A DNA stretch of 64,000 nucleotides from Algoriphagus lutimaris. Lineage in GTDB: Bacteria; Bacteroidota; Bacteroidia; Cytophagales; Cyclobacteriaceae. Positions 35,155 to 45,285 of the stretch are shown here, in pieces. The DNA lies in contig NZ_JAFIDJ010000002.1 of the NCBI RefSeq assembly GCF_017051705.1, positions 1,309,151 to 1,373,150 on the forward strand, read 5' to 3'. A model generated the notes under the pieces. That model ran no database searches and was not told the origin of the DNA. It was given only the letters and a program-made list of their open reading frames with translations. The stretch's first letter is position 1, and each line of letters begins with the position of its first letter. Made by a program: the position numbers and the translations under genes.

Positions 35155-38100
35155 ATGCTAAAAAAGCTACTTACCACCGCCTTTTTGTTACCGATGAGTA
35201 TTTGGGCCTTTTCCCAAGATCTCACTCCTTTATTGAATTCATATAAATTTCGAAATGTGGGGCCTTTACGTGGAGGTCGAGTGACTGCTGTAGCCGGGGT
35301 TGCCTCAAAACCTTCTTTGTTTTATATGGGAGCAACTGGAGGTGGCGTATGGAAAACAGAAGATTATGGGATCACTTGGGAGAATATCTCCGATGGGTAT
35401 TTCCCAACTCCTTCCATCGGGGCCATTTCCGTTTATCAAAAACAGCCTGAAATTATTTATGTGGGCACGGGTTCAGATGGACTTCGCTCCAATGTTATTA
35501 CCGGCAAAGGGGTATATAAATCCACGGATGAAGGTAAAACCTGGGATTTCATTGGTTTAAAAGATGCGGGACAGATCGGGTCGGTAGAAATACATCCGGA
35601 AAATCCTGACATCGTGTATGTAGCTGCGATTGGTCTGGCATTTGAAAAAAATGAAGAAAGAGGGGTCTTTAAAACTATGGATGGAGGAAAAACCTGGGAC
35701 AAGGTTTTCTATCATTCCGATAGTGTCGGTGTTTCCGATTTGGAATTGGCTCCTGATGATCCAAATACCATTTATGCAGGTGCTTGGAGAGGGGAGCGAA
35801 AGCCTTGGACGATTACTTCAGGTTCCTCTGAGGGTGGAGTTTACAAGTCTACTGATGGTGGTAAAACATGGGATAAACTCAGCAATGGACTACCCACTGG
35901 ATTAACCGGGAAAATCGATTTTGCAGTTTCACCCGCAGATCCGGATGTGGTATATGCAAATATTGAGGCTTCGGATAATCAAGGCGGTTTATATCGATCA
36001 TTGGATCGGGGAGCTAGCTGGGAGTTTGTTTCCGATAATGATAATTTGACCAACAGGCCTTTTTATTACACCAATATTTACGCGAATCCAAAAGATGCCA
36101 ATACAGTTTATAATAATTCGCTGCGCTTTTTAAGATCCTTTGATGGAGGAAAGACTTGGAAATCCATTTCCACTCCACATGGAGATAATCATGATATTTG
36201 GATCAATCCGAATGATACTACCATTTGGATTCAGGCAAATGATGGAGGAGCAAATATCACATTGAACTCTGGTAAAAGTTGGTCTACCCAGTTCAACCAA
36301 CCTACAGCTGAACTGTACACGGTAGAGGTAGATGATCAATATCCTTATTGGTTATATGCTGGTCAGCAAGACAACTACAGTGCGATTGCGGTGCCAAGCA
36401 TGCCTCCCTCCAGTGTGCAGGCAGGGCCTAATTCTTTTATTATTAATGTGGGAGGTTGTGAAACAGGACCGGCAGTTCCAAAGCCTGGAAACCCAAATAT
36501 TGTCTACTCTAATTGTAAAGGCCGTTTTGGAGTTTATGATAAAACCTCCGGACAGGAAATGCAATATTATGTGGGGGCTACCAATATTTATGGGCATAAT
36601 CCAAAAGACTTGAAGTTCAGATTTCAGCGAGTTGCGCCGATTCATGTGTCTCCTCATAATCCAGATGTAGTCTATCATACTTCTCAGTATGTTCATAAAA
36701 CTACTGATGATGGGAAAACTTGGGAGATTATTTCACCGGATCTAACAGCATTTGATCCGGATACTCAGGTGGTGCCGGGATCACCTATCACTCGAGATGT
36801 AACTGGAGAAGAGTATTACAGTACCATATATGCGATAAGAGAATCTCCTATTCAGGAAGGGTTGATTTGGGTAGGTGCAAATGACGGCCCTGTACACGTG
36901 ACCAAAGATGGAGGTAAGACTTGGGAAAATGTGACTCCAAATATGCCTAAAGGAGGAAGAGTAGATGCGGTAGAGCCATCACCTCATGACCCTGCAAAAG
37001 CCTATGTATCTGTTTTGCGTTATCTGTTAGGAGATGACAAGCCTTATATTTATAAGACCGAAGATTATGGCCAAACCTGGACCTTATTGACTACAGGTTC
37101 TAATGGAATTCCAGAGGATTATCCCACGTTGGTGATGAGAGAGGATCCTGTAAAAGAAGGGATTCTGTATGCAGGTACTCAATTTGGCTTATTTATTTCT
37201 ATGAATGATGGAGAAACTTGGACAGCTTTTGAAAGTAATCTTCCTGTAACTCCTATTACGGATATTAAGATTCATCAAGATGATTTGGTGATGTCTACTA
37301 TGGGTAGAGGTTTCTGGGTTTTGGATAATCTGATAAGCTTAAGAGGGATCAACAGTATCGGAACCCAAGGGGTTGTGTTTTTTCAGCCCAAAACTGCCAT
37401 AAGAAATTACCTTTCTGCAAGAAGTGAGACGAATGGACCGGAATATCCAAGAGCTGCCGCAAATCTGGATTATTATTTAGAAGATGAGGCCGCAAATCTT
37501 CGCTTGGAAATAATCAACGAAAAAGGGGAAGTGGTTCATGCCTATCAAGCCGATGGTCCTGAGGAACCGGAAGTTGATACCACTAGAAATATGTCTACTG
37601 AGTTTACTGAAGCTCCTGCTTCCAAAGGCCTTCCCAATAAAGCTGGAATGAATCATTTCAACTGGAATATGAGGCATCAAGGCGGATGGGATAAAGATCC
37701 GGAAAAAGCCTACCTAGGAAATGGACCTATGGTGTCCACAGGAACTTATACAGCAAGGTTGATTGCAGATGATCAGGTTCTGGAAGAGAAGTTTGATGTG
37801 ATTTTGGATCCAAGAGTGACACTTGTTTCGGATGAAGATGTGGCAGAACAAGAGCAGCTATCTCTTCAAATTCAATCGTTCAGAGATGAGGTTGAAAAGC
37901 TGATCGCTGCCATTGAAAAGGAGCAAGAAGCCCTCAAAATGGTGCTGGAGAATGAAAATCCAGCTAAGAATGTAGAAAATAAGAAGAAGCAGCTGGATGA
38001 AATTTATTATGAATTGGTAACTCCTGAAGGGACTTACATGCAACCAATGCTTCAGGATCAAGCCAGGTACTTAGGTTCTATGCTTGGAAGGGCAGATCAA

Positions 38101-38187
38101 AAACCAGGAAAAGATGCGTATGAGAGATTAGAGGAATTGCAACAGAAATTCAATGAGGTAAAATCAATTTATGAGAGGATGAAATAA
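35155..38187 (+). CDS. Large secreted Asp-box (BNR/VPS10-like) beta-propeller protein
   Basis: A 1010-residue exported protein (signal peptide MLKKLLTTAFLLPMSIWAFSQ). The first 700 residues carry about ten Asp-box turns of form S/T-x-D-x-G-x-T-W (DEGKTWDF, DGGKTWDK twice, DRGASWEF, DGGKTWKS, DDGKTWEI, DGGKTWEN, DYGQTWTL, NDGETWTA), as in sialidase and sortilin/VPS10 ten-blade propellers. A beta domain (about 790-920) and a Lys/Glu-rich coiled segment follow. No glycosidase catalytic residues stand out, so binding or hydrolase activity is undecided. The frame is open from 35083; the ATG at 35155 gives the signal peptide. Confidence 0.8.
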   Translation: MLKKLLTTAFLLPMSIWAFSQDLTPLLNSYKFRNVGPLRGGRVTAVAGVASKPSLFYMGATGGGVWKTEDYGITWENISDGYFPTPSIGAISVYQKQPEIIYVGTGSDGLRSNVITGKGVYKSTDEGKTWDFIGLKDAGQIGSVEIHPENPDIVYVAAIGLAFEKNEERGVFKTMDGGKTWDKVFYHSDSVGVSDLELAPDDPNTIYAGAWRGERKPWTITSGSSEGGVYKSTDGGKTWDKLSNGLPTGLTGKIDFAVSPADPDVVYANIEASDNQGGLYRSLDRGASWEFVSDNDNLTNRPFYYTNIYANPKDANTVYNNSLRFLRSFDGGKTWKSISTPHGDNHDIWINPNDTTIWIQANDGGANITLNSGKSWSTQFNQPTAELYTVEVDDQYPYWLYAGQQDNYSAIAVPSMPPSSVQAGPNSFIINVGGCETGPAVPKPGNPNIVYSNCKGRFGVYDKTSGQEMQYYVGATNIYGHNPKDLKFRFQRVAPIHVSPHNPDVVYHTSQYVHKTTDDGKTWEIISPDLTAFDPDTQVVPGSPITRDVTGEEYYSTIYAIRESPIQEGLIWVGANDGPVHVTKDGGKTWENVTPNMPKGGRVDAVEPSPHDPAKAYVSVLRYLLGDDKPYIYKTEDYGQTWTLLTTGSNGIPEDYPTLVMREDPVKEGILYAGTQFGLFISMNDGETWTAFESNLPVTPITDIKIHQDDLVMSTMGRGFWVLDNLISLRGINSIGTQGVVFFQPKTAIRNYLSARSETNGPEYPRAAANLDYYLEDEAANLRLEIINEKGEVVHAYQADGPEEPEVDTTRNMSTEFTEAPASKGLPNKAGMNHFNWNMRHQGGWDKDPEKAYLGNGPMVSTGTYTARLIADDQVLEEKFDVILDPRVTLVSDEDVAEQEQLSLQIQSFRDEVEKLIAAIEKEQEALKMVLENENPAKNVENKKKQLDEIYYELVTPEGTYMQPMLQDQARYLGSMLGRADQKPGKDAYERLEELQQKFNEVKSIYERMK

Positions 38188-38196
38188 CATCCTCTC
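38173..38196. terminator. Inverted repeat at convergent gene ends with stop codon in loop
   Basis: GAGAGGATG (38173-38181) and CATCCTCTC (38188-38196) form a perfect 9-bp stem whose 6-base loop holds the TAA stop of the propeller gene. The second arm touches the stop of the minus-strand hydrolase. The following T tracts are short, so it may act as a weak bidirectional terminator or an mRNA-end stabiliser. Confidence 0.6.
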
Positions 38197-39587
38197 TATT
38201 TAATTTGCTCATTGATCCAGTGAAGAATTTCCTCCATGGCAATAGGTGAAAATGTTTGTTCAATGGAGGCATATTCGCTCGGCATTCCTGTGGTGCTTTC
38301 TTGGAATAAATGATTGAGTTCAGGGATTTCTACAATGGTAACTTGATTATTCCCCCCTCTTTCAAGGGCTGATTTGATGGCTCCCAGATTTTCCTTTGGA
38401 GCAACTTGTAGGTCTTTCGACCCATTGATTGCCAATACAGGGCACGTAACTTTTTCTAAGGTTGGAGCAGGATCATATTGGATGAAATATTGCATCCATG
38501 GGTTAGTCATTTGGTTGATCTGGGCATTGACAAAATCGGCCTCAGTCATTCCGCTTGGAATTTGATTTTTGGGAATGTTTCTAAAAGTTTCACTCATTAA
38601 GTCAGATAAATCTCTTTCCAAATTGTTAGAGTTTTTGACTAGGTCAAAAGCTTTTTTACTGATGATGTCATTTTCTATTAATTGATTTTCTGTCATCCCG
38701 GAAGCTTTCCCAAGCATTCTTTGTTGGAGCAAGAGCAATTCATCCCCAGGAATTCCTGTTCCAGCCATTAAGATTAAAAAGGCCACATCCTCATTGGAAA
38801 TCGCTACTTTTGGAGCGATAATCCCGCCTTCACTATGTCCTGCCAAACCAATTTTTGTGGGATCAATTTCCTCTCTGGTTTTTAAATATTCCAATGCAGC
38901 TTCCGCGTCATTTGCAAAATCAGCACTCGTAGCCTGACCATGTTCCCCAGTGGATTTTCCGGTTCCCCGATCATCGAAGCGAAGTACTGCGATTCCATTT
39001 CGAGTCAAATAATCGGATAAAACCAAAAAGGGCTTGTGGCCCATTAATTCTTCATCTCTATTCTGGGGCCCACTTCCACTGATTAAAATAACTGCAGGGA
39101 ACTTATTTCCAGTTTTAGGGATGGTGAGGGTTCCAGCTAGCGTGATTCCATCTTTTGAATTTTCGAATGTCAGATCCTCTGATAAATAAGGATAGGGTTT
39201 TTTAGGTTCCTGTGGTCTTTTGGATTCTTCCTTCGTTATCTCTCCTTTAATCAGGTTCAAAGGGAATGGCTGACCCGCCTGGGTGAAAACACCAATAATG
39301 ATTTGGTCTTTATCCAAAGTCCCTTCGTATTCAATTCTTGCATTGGAAATTGTGATTTTCAAAGTCCCATCTTGGAAAGTCGTAGAATTCACAGGAATTC
39401 CAAAAGCTGCTTGGTCAGGACTGTCCATGGTGGATTTGTAGCCAGAATCGGTTTTCTCAATATTAAAAACCAACCTCAATTGAACACCTTGAACTTTCAA
39501 AACCCCGTTCCATTGACCCTCAATGTCTTGTGCAAAAGCTGATAGAGAAAGTAATAGGCTGGTAAGTAGGAATAAAAAGGATTTCAT
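38196..39587 (-). CDS. Secreted alpha/beta hydrolase with N-terminal beta domain
   Basis: A 463-residue exported esterase/peptidase-like protein (signal peptide ending SAFAQ). Residues about 21-125 form a beta domain found before such hydrolases in Bacteroidota (DIEGQWNGVLKVQGVQLRLVFNI). The alpha/beta hydrolase fold follows: ILISGSGPQNRDEE (oxyanion region, about 168-181), nucleophile elbow GHSEGG (about 249-254), acid in LAINGSKDLQV and catalytic His in ELNHLFQ. The substrate is unknown; family relatives hydrolyse short acyl esters. Confidence 0.85.
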   Translation of the reverse strand: MKSFLFLLTSLLLSLSAFAQDIEGQWNGVLKVQGVQLRLVFNIEKTDSGYKSTMDSPDQAAFGIPVNSTTFQDGTLKITISNARIEYEGTLDKDQIIIGVFTQAGQPFPLNLIKGEITKEESKRPQEPKKPYPYLSEDLTFENSKDGITLAGTLTIPKTGNKFPAVILISGSGPQNRDEELMGHKPFLVLSDYLTRNGIAVLRFDDRGTGKSTGEHGQATSADFANDAEAALEYLKTREEIDPTKIGLAGHSEGGIIAPKVAISNEDVAFLILMAGTGIPGDELLLLQQRMLGKASGMTENQLIENDIISKKAFDLVKNSNNLERDLSDLMSETFRNIPKNQIPSGMTEADFVNAQINQMTNPWMQYFIQYDPAPTLEKVTCPVLAINGSKDLQVAPKENLGAIKSALERGGNNQVTIVEIPELNHLFQESTTGMPSEYASIEQTFSPIAMEEILHWINEQIK

Positions 39588-39638
39588 AAAAGAGTTATTG
39601 AGGTGTGTTGGTTAGTTTTTAGAAGATTAAAATGGCCA

Positions 39639-40015
39639 TTACTTGACAAGTTTTTTGAGTTCTTTTTCGCTGAGGGCTTGTTCGAACGCAGCAAGTCCGC
39701 CAATTTGACCCCTAAAGAAATTATCCATTCAATTTTTTAACAGAACTACTCCTACTGTAAAATCAGATCCATTAATGCCCATTCCATCTGGATAATAATA
39801 TGGATGCTTACGTTAGATAAGTCCGTTAGGATATCCTTCATAGCCCTTCGTATGTTGGATCAGTTCAGGTTTACGAGATTCAAATTTTCCATTTATATAG
39901 GATTTAACGTATTCTCCATCATAGGTGAAGGCAGTGCAGGCCAATTCATTTTTTTGCTAGCAGAATAATCAATGGAATATAGAATTAGGGCTTCCTCCTT
40001 GGGTTTTTTAGGTGA
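39639..40015 (-). pseudogene. Decayed LamG/concanavalin-like domain gene remnant
   Basis: The minus strand reads as a LamG-type lectin domain end: ACTAFTYDGEYVKSYINGKFESR, FTVGVVLLKN, FFRGQIGGLAAFEQALSEKELKKLVK and then a stop. It has in-frame stops after NGLI and after VLLKN, and a frameshift just before ACTAFTYDG: the preceding residues (ALILYSIDYSASKKMNW) are in another frame. No complete gene remains. The remaining sequence up to 40376 is AT-rich, and I see no gene in it. Confidence 0.7.
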
Positions 40016-40376
40016 AACATGTTACATGGAAAGCTAGATAAATTAGGAGAAAAGGTCAAAAGACGATTTAAGTGAAGCTTTCTATTGAATCACTTTTAAA
40101 CCATAGGTTTGTGTAAATTAAGTGATGCGTTCCTTCCGGTAAGCGATTGGCCTTTAGTGAAATAAATTAATTTTTTTGATAGAATTAGAAGGAAATTAAA
40201 ACTTGAGTTTCCGAAGTTAGGGATTAAAAATGGGTAGAAGAAGAAGAAAATGCGAAGTGAATCATTGGTTTTATTGGGATATACAGAAGGTTTTTGAAAA
40301 TATCGCGGTTTGGGGAATCCAAACTTATTATGAATCTTAGGGTTAAATCAATAAATAGACCCAAATAACTACCTAT

Positions 40377-41516
40377 ATGAATTTTAGAGAAAGTGAAAAC
40401 CAGCGAATGATCGCGGAAATGATCCGGGATTTTGGTTCTAAAGAAATTACGCCTTTTCGAAAAGATTGGGATGATCGACAATTTTTCCCCAAGGAACTTT
40501 TTAAAAAACTGGGGGAGCTCGGACTGATGGGAGTGTTAGTGCCTACTGAATTTGGAGGAGCTGGCTTTGGTTATGAAGAATATGTAACTGCTATTGTTGA
40601 ACTTTCAAAGCTAGATCCTTCCGTAGGTTTGTCCATGGCAGCCCATAATTCTTTGTGTACTGGGCATATCATGCTTTTTGGAAATGAGGAGCAAAAAAAT
40701 ACCTATTTACCGAAACTTGCTACCTGTGAATGGTTGGGAGCCTGGGGTCTGACGGAGCCAAATACAGGTTCGGATGCCGGGAACATGCGTACAGTTGCTG
40801 AAAAGGATGGTGAATATTGGGTAATCAATGGCGCCAAAAACTTTATTACGCATGGAGTATCCGGAGATGTGGCAGTGGTTATTGCCAGAACCGGAGAAGT
40901 AGGAGATAGTCATGGGATGACTGCATTTATAGTAGAAAGAGGAACCAAAGGATTTGAAGGAGGAAGAAAAGAGGATAAGTTGGGCATGCGGGCGTCAGAA
41001 ACTGCGGAGATGATTTTTACTGATTGTAGAATTCATGAATCACAAGTTTTGGGAAATGTAGGAGAAGGCTTTATCCAATCGATGAAAGTTTTGGATGGGG
41101 GTAGGATTTCCATTGCGGCTTTGTCATTGGGGATAGCGGAAGGTGCCTTAGAGGCCTCTATTCAATATTCAAAGGAAAGAGAGCAGTTTGGTAAACCAAT
41201 CAGTAAGTTCCAAGGAATTTCCTTTAAATTGGCTGATATGGCTACCCAGGTAGAAGCTGCAAAACTGTTGATCATGAAAGCAGCAGACCTGAAGAACAGA
41301 GGAGAGAAAGTGACCTTAGCTTCTGCAAAAGCAAAATATTTTGCTTCAGAGGTGTGTGTTTCAGTATCCAATGATGCGGTACAGATATTTGGAGGCTATG
41401 GATTTACCAAAGACTATCCAGTAGAAAAGTATTACCGTGACTCTAAATTGTGTACGATAGGAGAAGGGACCTCGGAAATTCAAAAAATGGTGATTGCCAG
41501 AGAGGTTTTGAAGTAA
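40377..41516 (+). CDS. Acyl-CoA dehydrogenase
   Basis: A 379-residue FAD flavoenzyme oxidising acyl-CoA to enoyl-CoA. The N-terminal helical domain is followed by the FAD/substrate signature [13 protein letters not shown] (about 123-135) and FITHGVSGD. The C-terminal domain has [23 protein letters not shown] and [15 protein letters not shown], where the Glu in GEGT is the catalytic base position of short/branched-chain members. Length is standard. It could act in fatty-acid or branched-chain amino-acid degradation; neighbours do not decide between them. Confidence 0.95.
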   Translation: MNFRESENQRMIAEMIRDFGSKEITPFRKDWDDRQFFPKELFKKLGELGLMGVLVPTEFGGAGFGYEEYVTAIVELSKLDPSVGLSMAAHNSLCTGHIMLFGNEEQKNTYLPKLATCEWLGAWGLTEPNTGSDAGNMRTVAEKDGEYWVINGAKNFITHGVSGDVAVVIARTGEVGDSHGMTAFIVERGTKGFEGGRKEDKLGMRASETAEMIFTDCRIHESQVLGNVGEGFIQSMKVLDGGRISIAALSLGIAEGALEASIQYSKEREQFGKPISKFQGISFKLADMATQVEAAKLLIMKAADLKNRGEKVTLASAKAKYFASEVCVSVSNDAVQIFGGYGFTKDYPVEKYYRDSKLCTIGEGTSEIQKMVIAREVLK

Positions 41517-41575
41517 ATTCTTAAAAAAGGGCTATCTAAAGGGTATTGAAAACTTTAAATAAAGGAAATTCTAAG

Positions 41576-42982
41576 TTAGCGGGTAGATTCATATCTATAT
41601 AATAAATACCTTTTTTGTCCTGTAATTATACTTTGGAACTGAGGTATATCCTTTAAACTTAATAAGGTATTAAGTTCATTAGTAGGATATACAATTGGAC
41701 TCAATAAAACCTTGTCTAACAAGACAAATTCTATTTTTTGATCTTCTAAGTTTTGAATGAATTCTTGGGGAGAATTCAGACTTAAATTTGGATTGTCTTT
41801 GTAAAAACTTGGAACAAGTTTCATCCAGCCTCCATTTACCTTTGGAGTTTTCGGAAGTTGATTTTTTAAATAGAAGTCATGTGAATTTGTAAACACATTT
41901 TGGATAGACCAATCTGGTTCAACGGTTTTTAAATCAGAATCGATTTGTTCAAAAAGTAGATAGCGATCTTTTATTTCTTTTTTCTGTGAATAATTTTTCA
42001 TTACAACCGGAACTATTGCAAAGCAAAGGAATACCCTTGCTATAATTTTTAGTCTGGGTTTTAGAGATTCAACAAAACACGCAAAGAATAAAAAAGCAAA
42101 TGGGATAATTAGAAAAATGCCTCTTGGGGAAGGGTGGAGTTTAATCAAGAAAAAATATAAGAGAAGTACTACTATAACTTGCCTAAAGTCTTTTAGGATA
42201 AAATATGAAATAAGAAGGATCAAAAAATAATACCAATGGTAAGATAGGTTAGTTAAATAGAAATGAATAAACTCAATTATGGGATATGTTCTAAAATCAT
42301 AATTAGGTTCGATTTTAAGCCAATTTGGTTCTTCGTACAGTAAATGATGTGGACTAGTAAAAAACTGCCCTGTGCTTACATATGCGACAATTGAATAGAT
42401 TAAAATTGATCCAATTAAGGCTAATATAGATTTTAACTTCATTTGCCAATTGCTTTTCAAAATAACCGAACTGATCAAAATTGATCCGATTAAAGCAAAC
42501 CCTTCGTAACGAATCCAAGTAGATAAAATCAAAAAAAATATTGCGAGGTTTGATTCCAGCATTTTGTCACTGGATATATAAATCAATCCAAAAGAGGCAA
42601 AAAATAGGAACATTGGATATGATCCAGGGTCAAGAAGAGAAGTAATAAAAATTTGACTAGATGCTAACGTCAATATTAGGAAAAAAATATAAGATCCAAG
42701 ACTTAGCTTCTTTTTGAAAAAGATAAACGTGATTAACGAGAAGCCTAATATAATAGCCCAATTGAAAGCTTTCAGTCCGATTAATAAATCAATACCTGAT
42801 TTTAAAATAAATAAAATCCATAAAAAATATCCAGGAGGATAAACCCCGATGTGTAATGATTTGTAGTCTAAATGATTTGCTACTGAAACTATTCCGAGAA
42901 AATCATTGGAATAGACCAAATTTCCAAAGAATAGGTCTACTCCAAACAAAAAGGCAGGAATAATTAGCAGCCTATATTCCAT
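41576..42982 (-). CDS. Polytopic membrane protein, possible GT-C type glycosyltransferase
   Basis: A 468-residue protein with about ten to twelve membrane segments in the first 340 residues and a soluble C-terminal domain (about 345-468). An early Asp (FLFGVDLFFGN, about 16) in the first loop and PPGYFLW after the second loop recall lipid-linked-sugar GT-C enzymes, but no family could be fixed. Base composition is visibly more AT-rich than in glpF, with long A/T runs and many AAA/ATT codons. Its ATG directly follows the glpF stop (TGAATG), so it is translated as the tail of the glp operon. Confidence 0.65.
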   Translation of the reverse strand: MEYRLLIIPAFLFGVDLFFGNLVYSNDFLGIVSVANHLDYKSLHIGVYPPGYFLWILFILKSGIDLLIGLKAFNWAIILGFSLITFIFFKKKLSLGSYIFFLILTLASSQIFITSLLDPGSYPMFLFFASFGLIYISSDKMLESNLAIFFLILSTWIRYEGFALIGSILISSVILKSNWQMKLKSILALIGSILIYSIVAYVSTGQFFTSPHHLLYEEPNWLKIEPNYDFRTYPIIEFIHFYLTNLSYHWYYFLILLISYFILKDFRQVIVVLLLYFFLIKLHPSPRGIFLIIPFAFLFFACFVESLKPRLKIIARVFLCFAIVPVVMKNYSQKKEIKDRYLLFEQIDSDLKTVEPDWSIQNVFTNSHDFYLKNQLPKTPKVNGGWMKLVPSFYKDNPNLSLNSPQEFIQNLEDQKIEFVLLDKVLLSPIVYPTNELNTLLSLKDIPQFQSIITGQKRYLLYRYESTR

Positions 42983-43717
42983 TCAATAACCAACCAATAA
43001 ATATAGTCCTGCCGCTAATGCTGCTCCTGCTATAGGACCTAAAACAGGAACCCAGGCATATCCCCAATCGGAGCTTCCTTTGCCTTTAATTGGCAATATA
43101 GAGTGCATTAATCTTGGGCCAAAATCACGGGCAGGATTGATTGCATAGCCAGTGGTTCCTCCCAAAGCTAACCCAATTACCCAAACCAGGAAGGCAACAG
43201 GGATTGCCCCAAGTGAACCCATTCCAATGGGAGTTTCAGTTGCATCCTCTATTTTGGCTCCCGTGTTATATAATATGACCAGAATTAGTACAAACGTACC
43301 GATGAGCTCTGAAAAGAAATTAAGAGGGAGATTTCTAATGGCAGGGGAGGTGCCAAATGGGGCTGCTTTGAGGCCAGGATCATCTGTAGCTTCATAATGA
43401 TCCTTATAAAAAAACCAGGCAATCCCAACGCCGATCATCGCTCCTAATGTTTCTGCAGCAATGTATCCGGGTACCATGGCCCATTCAAATTTTCCTACAA
43501 TGGCTAAGCCTACGGTTACCGCTGGATTTAAGTGTGCCCCACTGTAAGGACCAGCCACGACTACTCCTACAAAAACTGCCAATGCCCAGGCAGTACTTAT
43601 TTCCATAATTCCTCCACCATTTCCTTTGGTTTTTGGGAGAAGCATATTGGCTACTACTCCTGAGCCTAGTAAAAGGAGTAGCCCTGTTCCGATTATTTCT
43701 GCAATGTATGGGTTCAT
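42983..43717 (-). CDS. glpF: Glycerol uptake facilitator (MIP/aquaporin family)
   Basis: A 244-residue inner-membrane channel of the major intrinsic protein family. Both pore motifs are present: HLNPAVTVG (about 62-70) and the second as INPARDFGPRL (about 192-202). The Asp after the second NPAR is the glycerol-facilitator signature that distinguishes GlpF from water channels. It overlaps the glpK stop by one base (TAATG), placing uptake and phosphorylation in one translationally coupled unit. Confidence 0.95.
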   Translation of the reverse strand: MNPYIAEIIGTGLLLLLGSGVVANMLLPKTKGNGGGIMEISTAWALAVFVGVVVAGPYSGAHLNPAVTVGLAIVGKFEWAMVPGYIAAETLGAMIGVGIAWFFYKDHYEATDDPGLKAAPFGTSPAIRNLPLNFFSELIGTFVLILVILYNTGAKIEDATETPIGMGSLGAIPVAFLVWVIGLALGGTTGYAINPARDFGPRLMHSILPIKGKGSSDWGYAWVPVLGPIAGAALAAGLYLLVGY

Positions 43718-45216
43718 TATTCTATCCAGTCTTTTGATCGTTCAACAGCCTTATGCCAAAAATGTAGCAGTTTTTCTCTTTTATTCTCATCCATCTGAGG
43801 AGTAAAGCTTTTATCTGCTGTCCACAATGATTGCAGTTCTTCTCTGTTTTTCCAAAATCCTAAAGCCAAGCCTGCCAAGAAAGCGGCACCAATAGCGGTG
43901 GTTTCAATGATTTCCGGTCTTTTAATTTCGCAATCCAACAAATCTGCCTGAAACTGCATCATGAAGTTATTGGCTGTTGCACCACCATCTACTCTTAGTT
44001 CCTGGGTAGGCTTTCCAGAGTCTTTTTCCATTGCTTTCAATACATCATAAACTTGATAAGCGATTGCTTCCAAAGCTGCTCGGGTCATATGGGCACTGGT
44101 GGTGCCTCTAGTAATCCCAAAAAATGCACCCCGGGCATTTTGGTCCCAATGAGGTGCTCCAAGACCTGTCAATGCAGGCACGAAATAAACTCCGTCATTA
44201 TCATCTAAGCTCATGGCAAGCTTTTCAGAATCTTTGGCATTTGGGAATAACTCGATCCCATCTCGAAGCCATTGAATAGCTGCACCACCTATGAACACGG
44301 ATCCTTCCAAGGCATAGTTGATTTCATCACCAATTTTCCAGGCAACGGTGGTCAGTAATTGATTCTCCGATTTTACAGCCTCATTACCAGTATTCATTAC
44401 CAAAAAGCAACCTGTTCCATAAGTAGTTTTGGCCATCCCAGGTTCAGTGCAGAGCTGCCCGAAAAGTGCAGCTTGTTGATCTCCAGCAATTCCAGCAATG
44501 GGGATTTTGACGCTCAATACATCCCCGGCCGTTTCACAGTATATTTCACTGCAGGATTTCACTTCTGGTAATAAAGATTCAGGGATGTCAAAAAGTTGTA
44601 AGAGTTCCTTATCCCATTCTTGAGTGTGTATGTTGTAGATCATGGTTCTACTGGCATTGGTAATGTCAGTTATATGGGTTTTTCCCGCAGTAAGATTCCA
44701 AATCAGCCAGGAATCTACGGTTCCAAATGCTAGTTCACCCGCTTCTGCCTTTGCTCTTGCCCCTTCTACATTTTCTAAAATCCACCGGATTTTAGTGGCT
44801 GAAAAATAGGCGTCAATGATCAATCCCGTCTTAGATGCCACCAAGTCAGCATGGCCTTTTTCTTTTAATGAATTGCAATAGGAGGCAGTCCTGCGATCTT
44901 GCCAAACGATGGCATTGTAGATTGCCTTACCTGTTTTTCGGTCCCAGATTAAAGTGGTTTCCCGTTGGTTGGTAATGCCGATTCCAGCGATTTGATCTGC
45001 TCGAATCCCTTGGTTAATGAGGGATTCAACCATGACGCTGGATTGACTTGTCCAGATTTCGTTTGGGTCATGTTCTACCCATCCGGAGTCTGGAAAATAT
45101 TGTTTAAAGTCTTTTTGGGCAACGGAAACAATTTGCCCCTTTTTGTCAAAAATGATTGCTCTGGAACTGGTGGTGCCCTGATCCAGTGCCATCAGGTAGG
45201 GTTTTTCTTGGGTCAT
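43717..45216 (-). CDS. glpK: Glycerol kinase
   Basis: A 499-residue FGGY kinase producing sn-glycerol 3-phosphate from glycerol and ATP in the cytoplasm. Family landmarks: [13 protein letters not shown] at the start, [12 protein letters not shown], the substrate region [24 protein letters not shown], and [17 protein letters not shown] near 405. Length and order are standard. It sits between glpD and glpF. The 69-base gap to glpD contains a 13-base palindrome-like sequence, ATTGGCTGCCAAT, at 45228-45240. Confidence 0.97.
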   Translation of the reverse strand: MTQEKPYLMALDQGTTSSRAIIFDKKGQIVSVAQKDFKQYFPDSGWVEHDPNEIWTSQSSVMVESLINQGIRADQIAGIGITNQRETTLIWDRKTGKAIYNAIVWQDRRTASYCNSLKEKGHADLVASKTGLIIDAYFSATKIRWILENVEGARAKAEAGELAFGTVDSWLIWNLTAGKTHITDITNASRTMIYNIHTQEWDKELLQLFDIPESLLPEVKSCSEIYCETAGDVLSVKIPIAGIAGDQQAALFGQLCTEPGMAKTTYGTGCFLVMNTGNEAVKSENQLLTTVAWKIGDEINYALEGSVFIGGAAIQWLRDGIELFPNAKDSEKLAMSLDDNDGVYFVPALTGLGAPHWDQNARGAFFGITRGTTSAHMTRAALEAIAYQVYDVLKAMEKDSGKPTQELRVDGGATANNFMMQFQADLLDCEIKRPEIIETTAIGAAFLAGLALGFWKNREELQSLWTADKSFTPQMDENKREKLLHFWHKAVERSKDWIE

Positions 45217-45285
45217 TCTAATTTAAAATTGGCTGCCAATAATTTTCAAGACAGCTGATGGTTAACAAAATCTCATTCGGTGATG

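Noticed and set aside
36352-36696. 114-codon antisense frame within the Asp-box protein gene
   Set aside because: No start signal, no recognisable family, and the opposite strand is clearly coding.
40224-40481. 85-codon minus-strand frame before the acyl-CoA dehydrogenase
   Set aside because: It runs into the start of a certain gene on the other strand and has no family resemblance.
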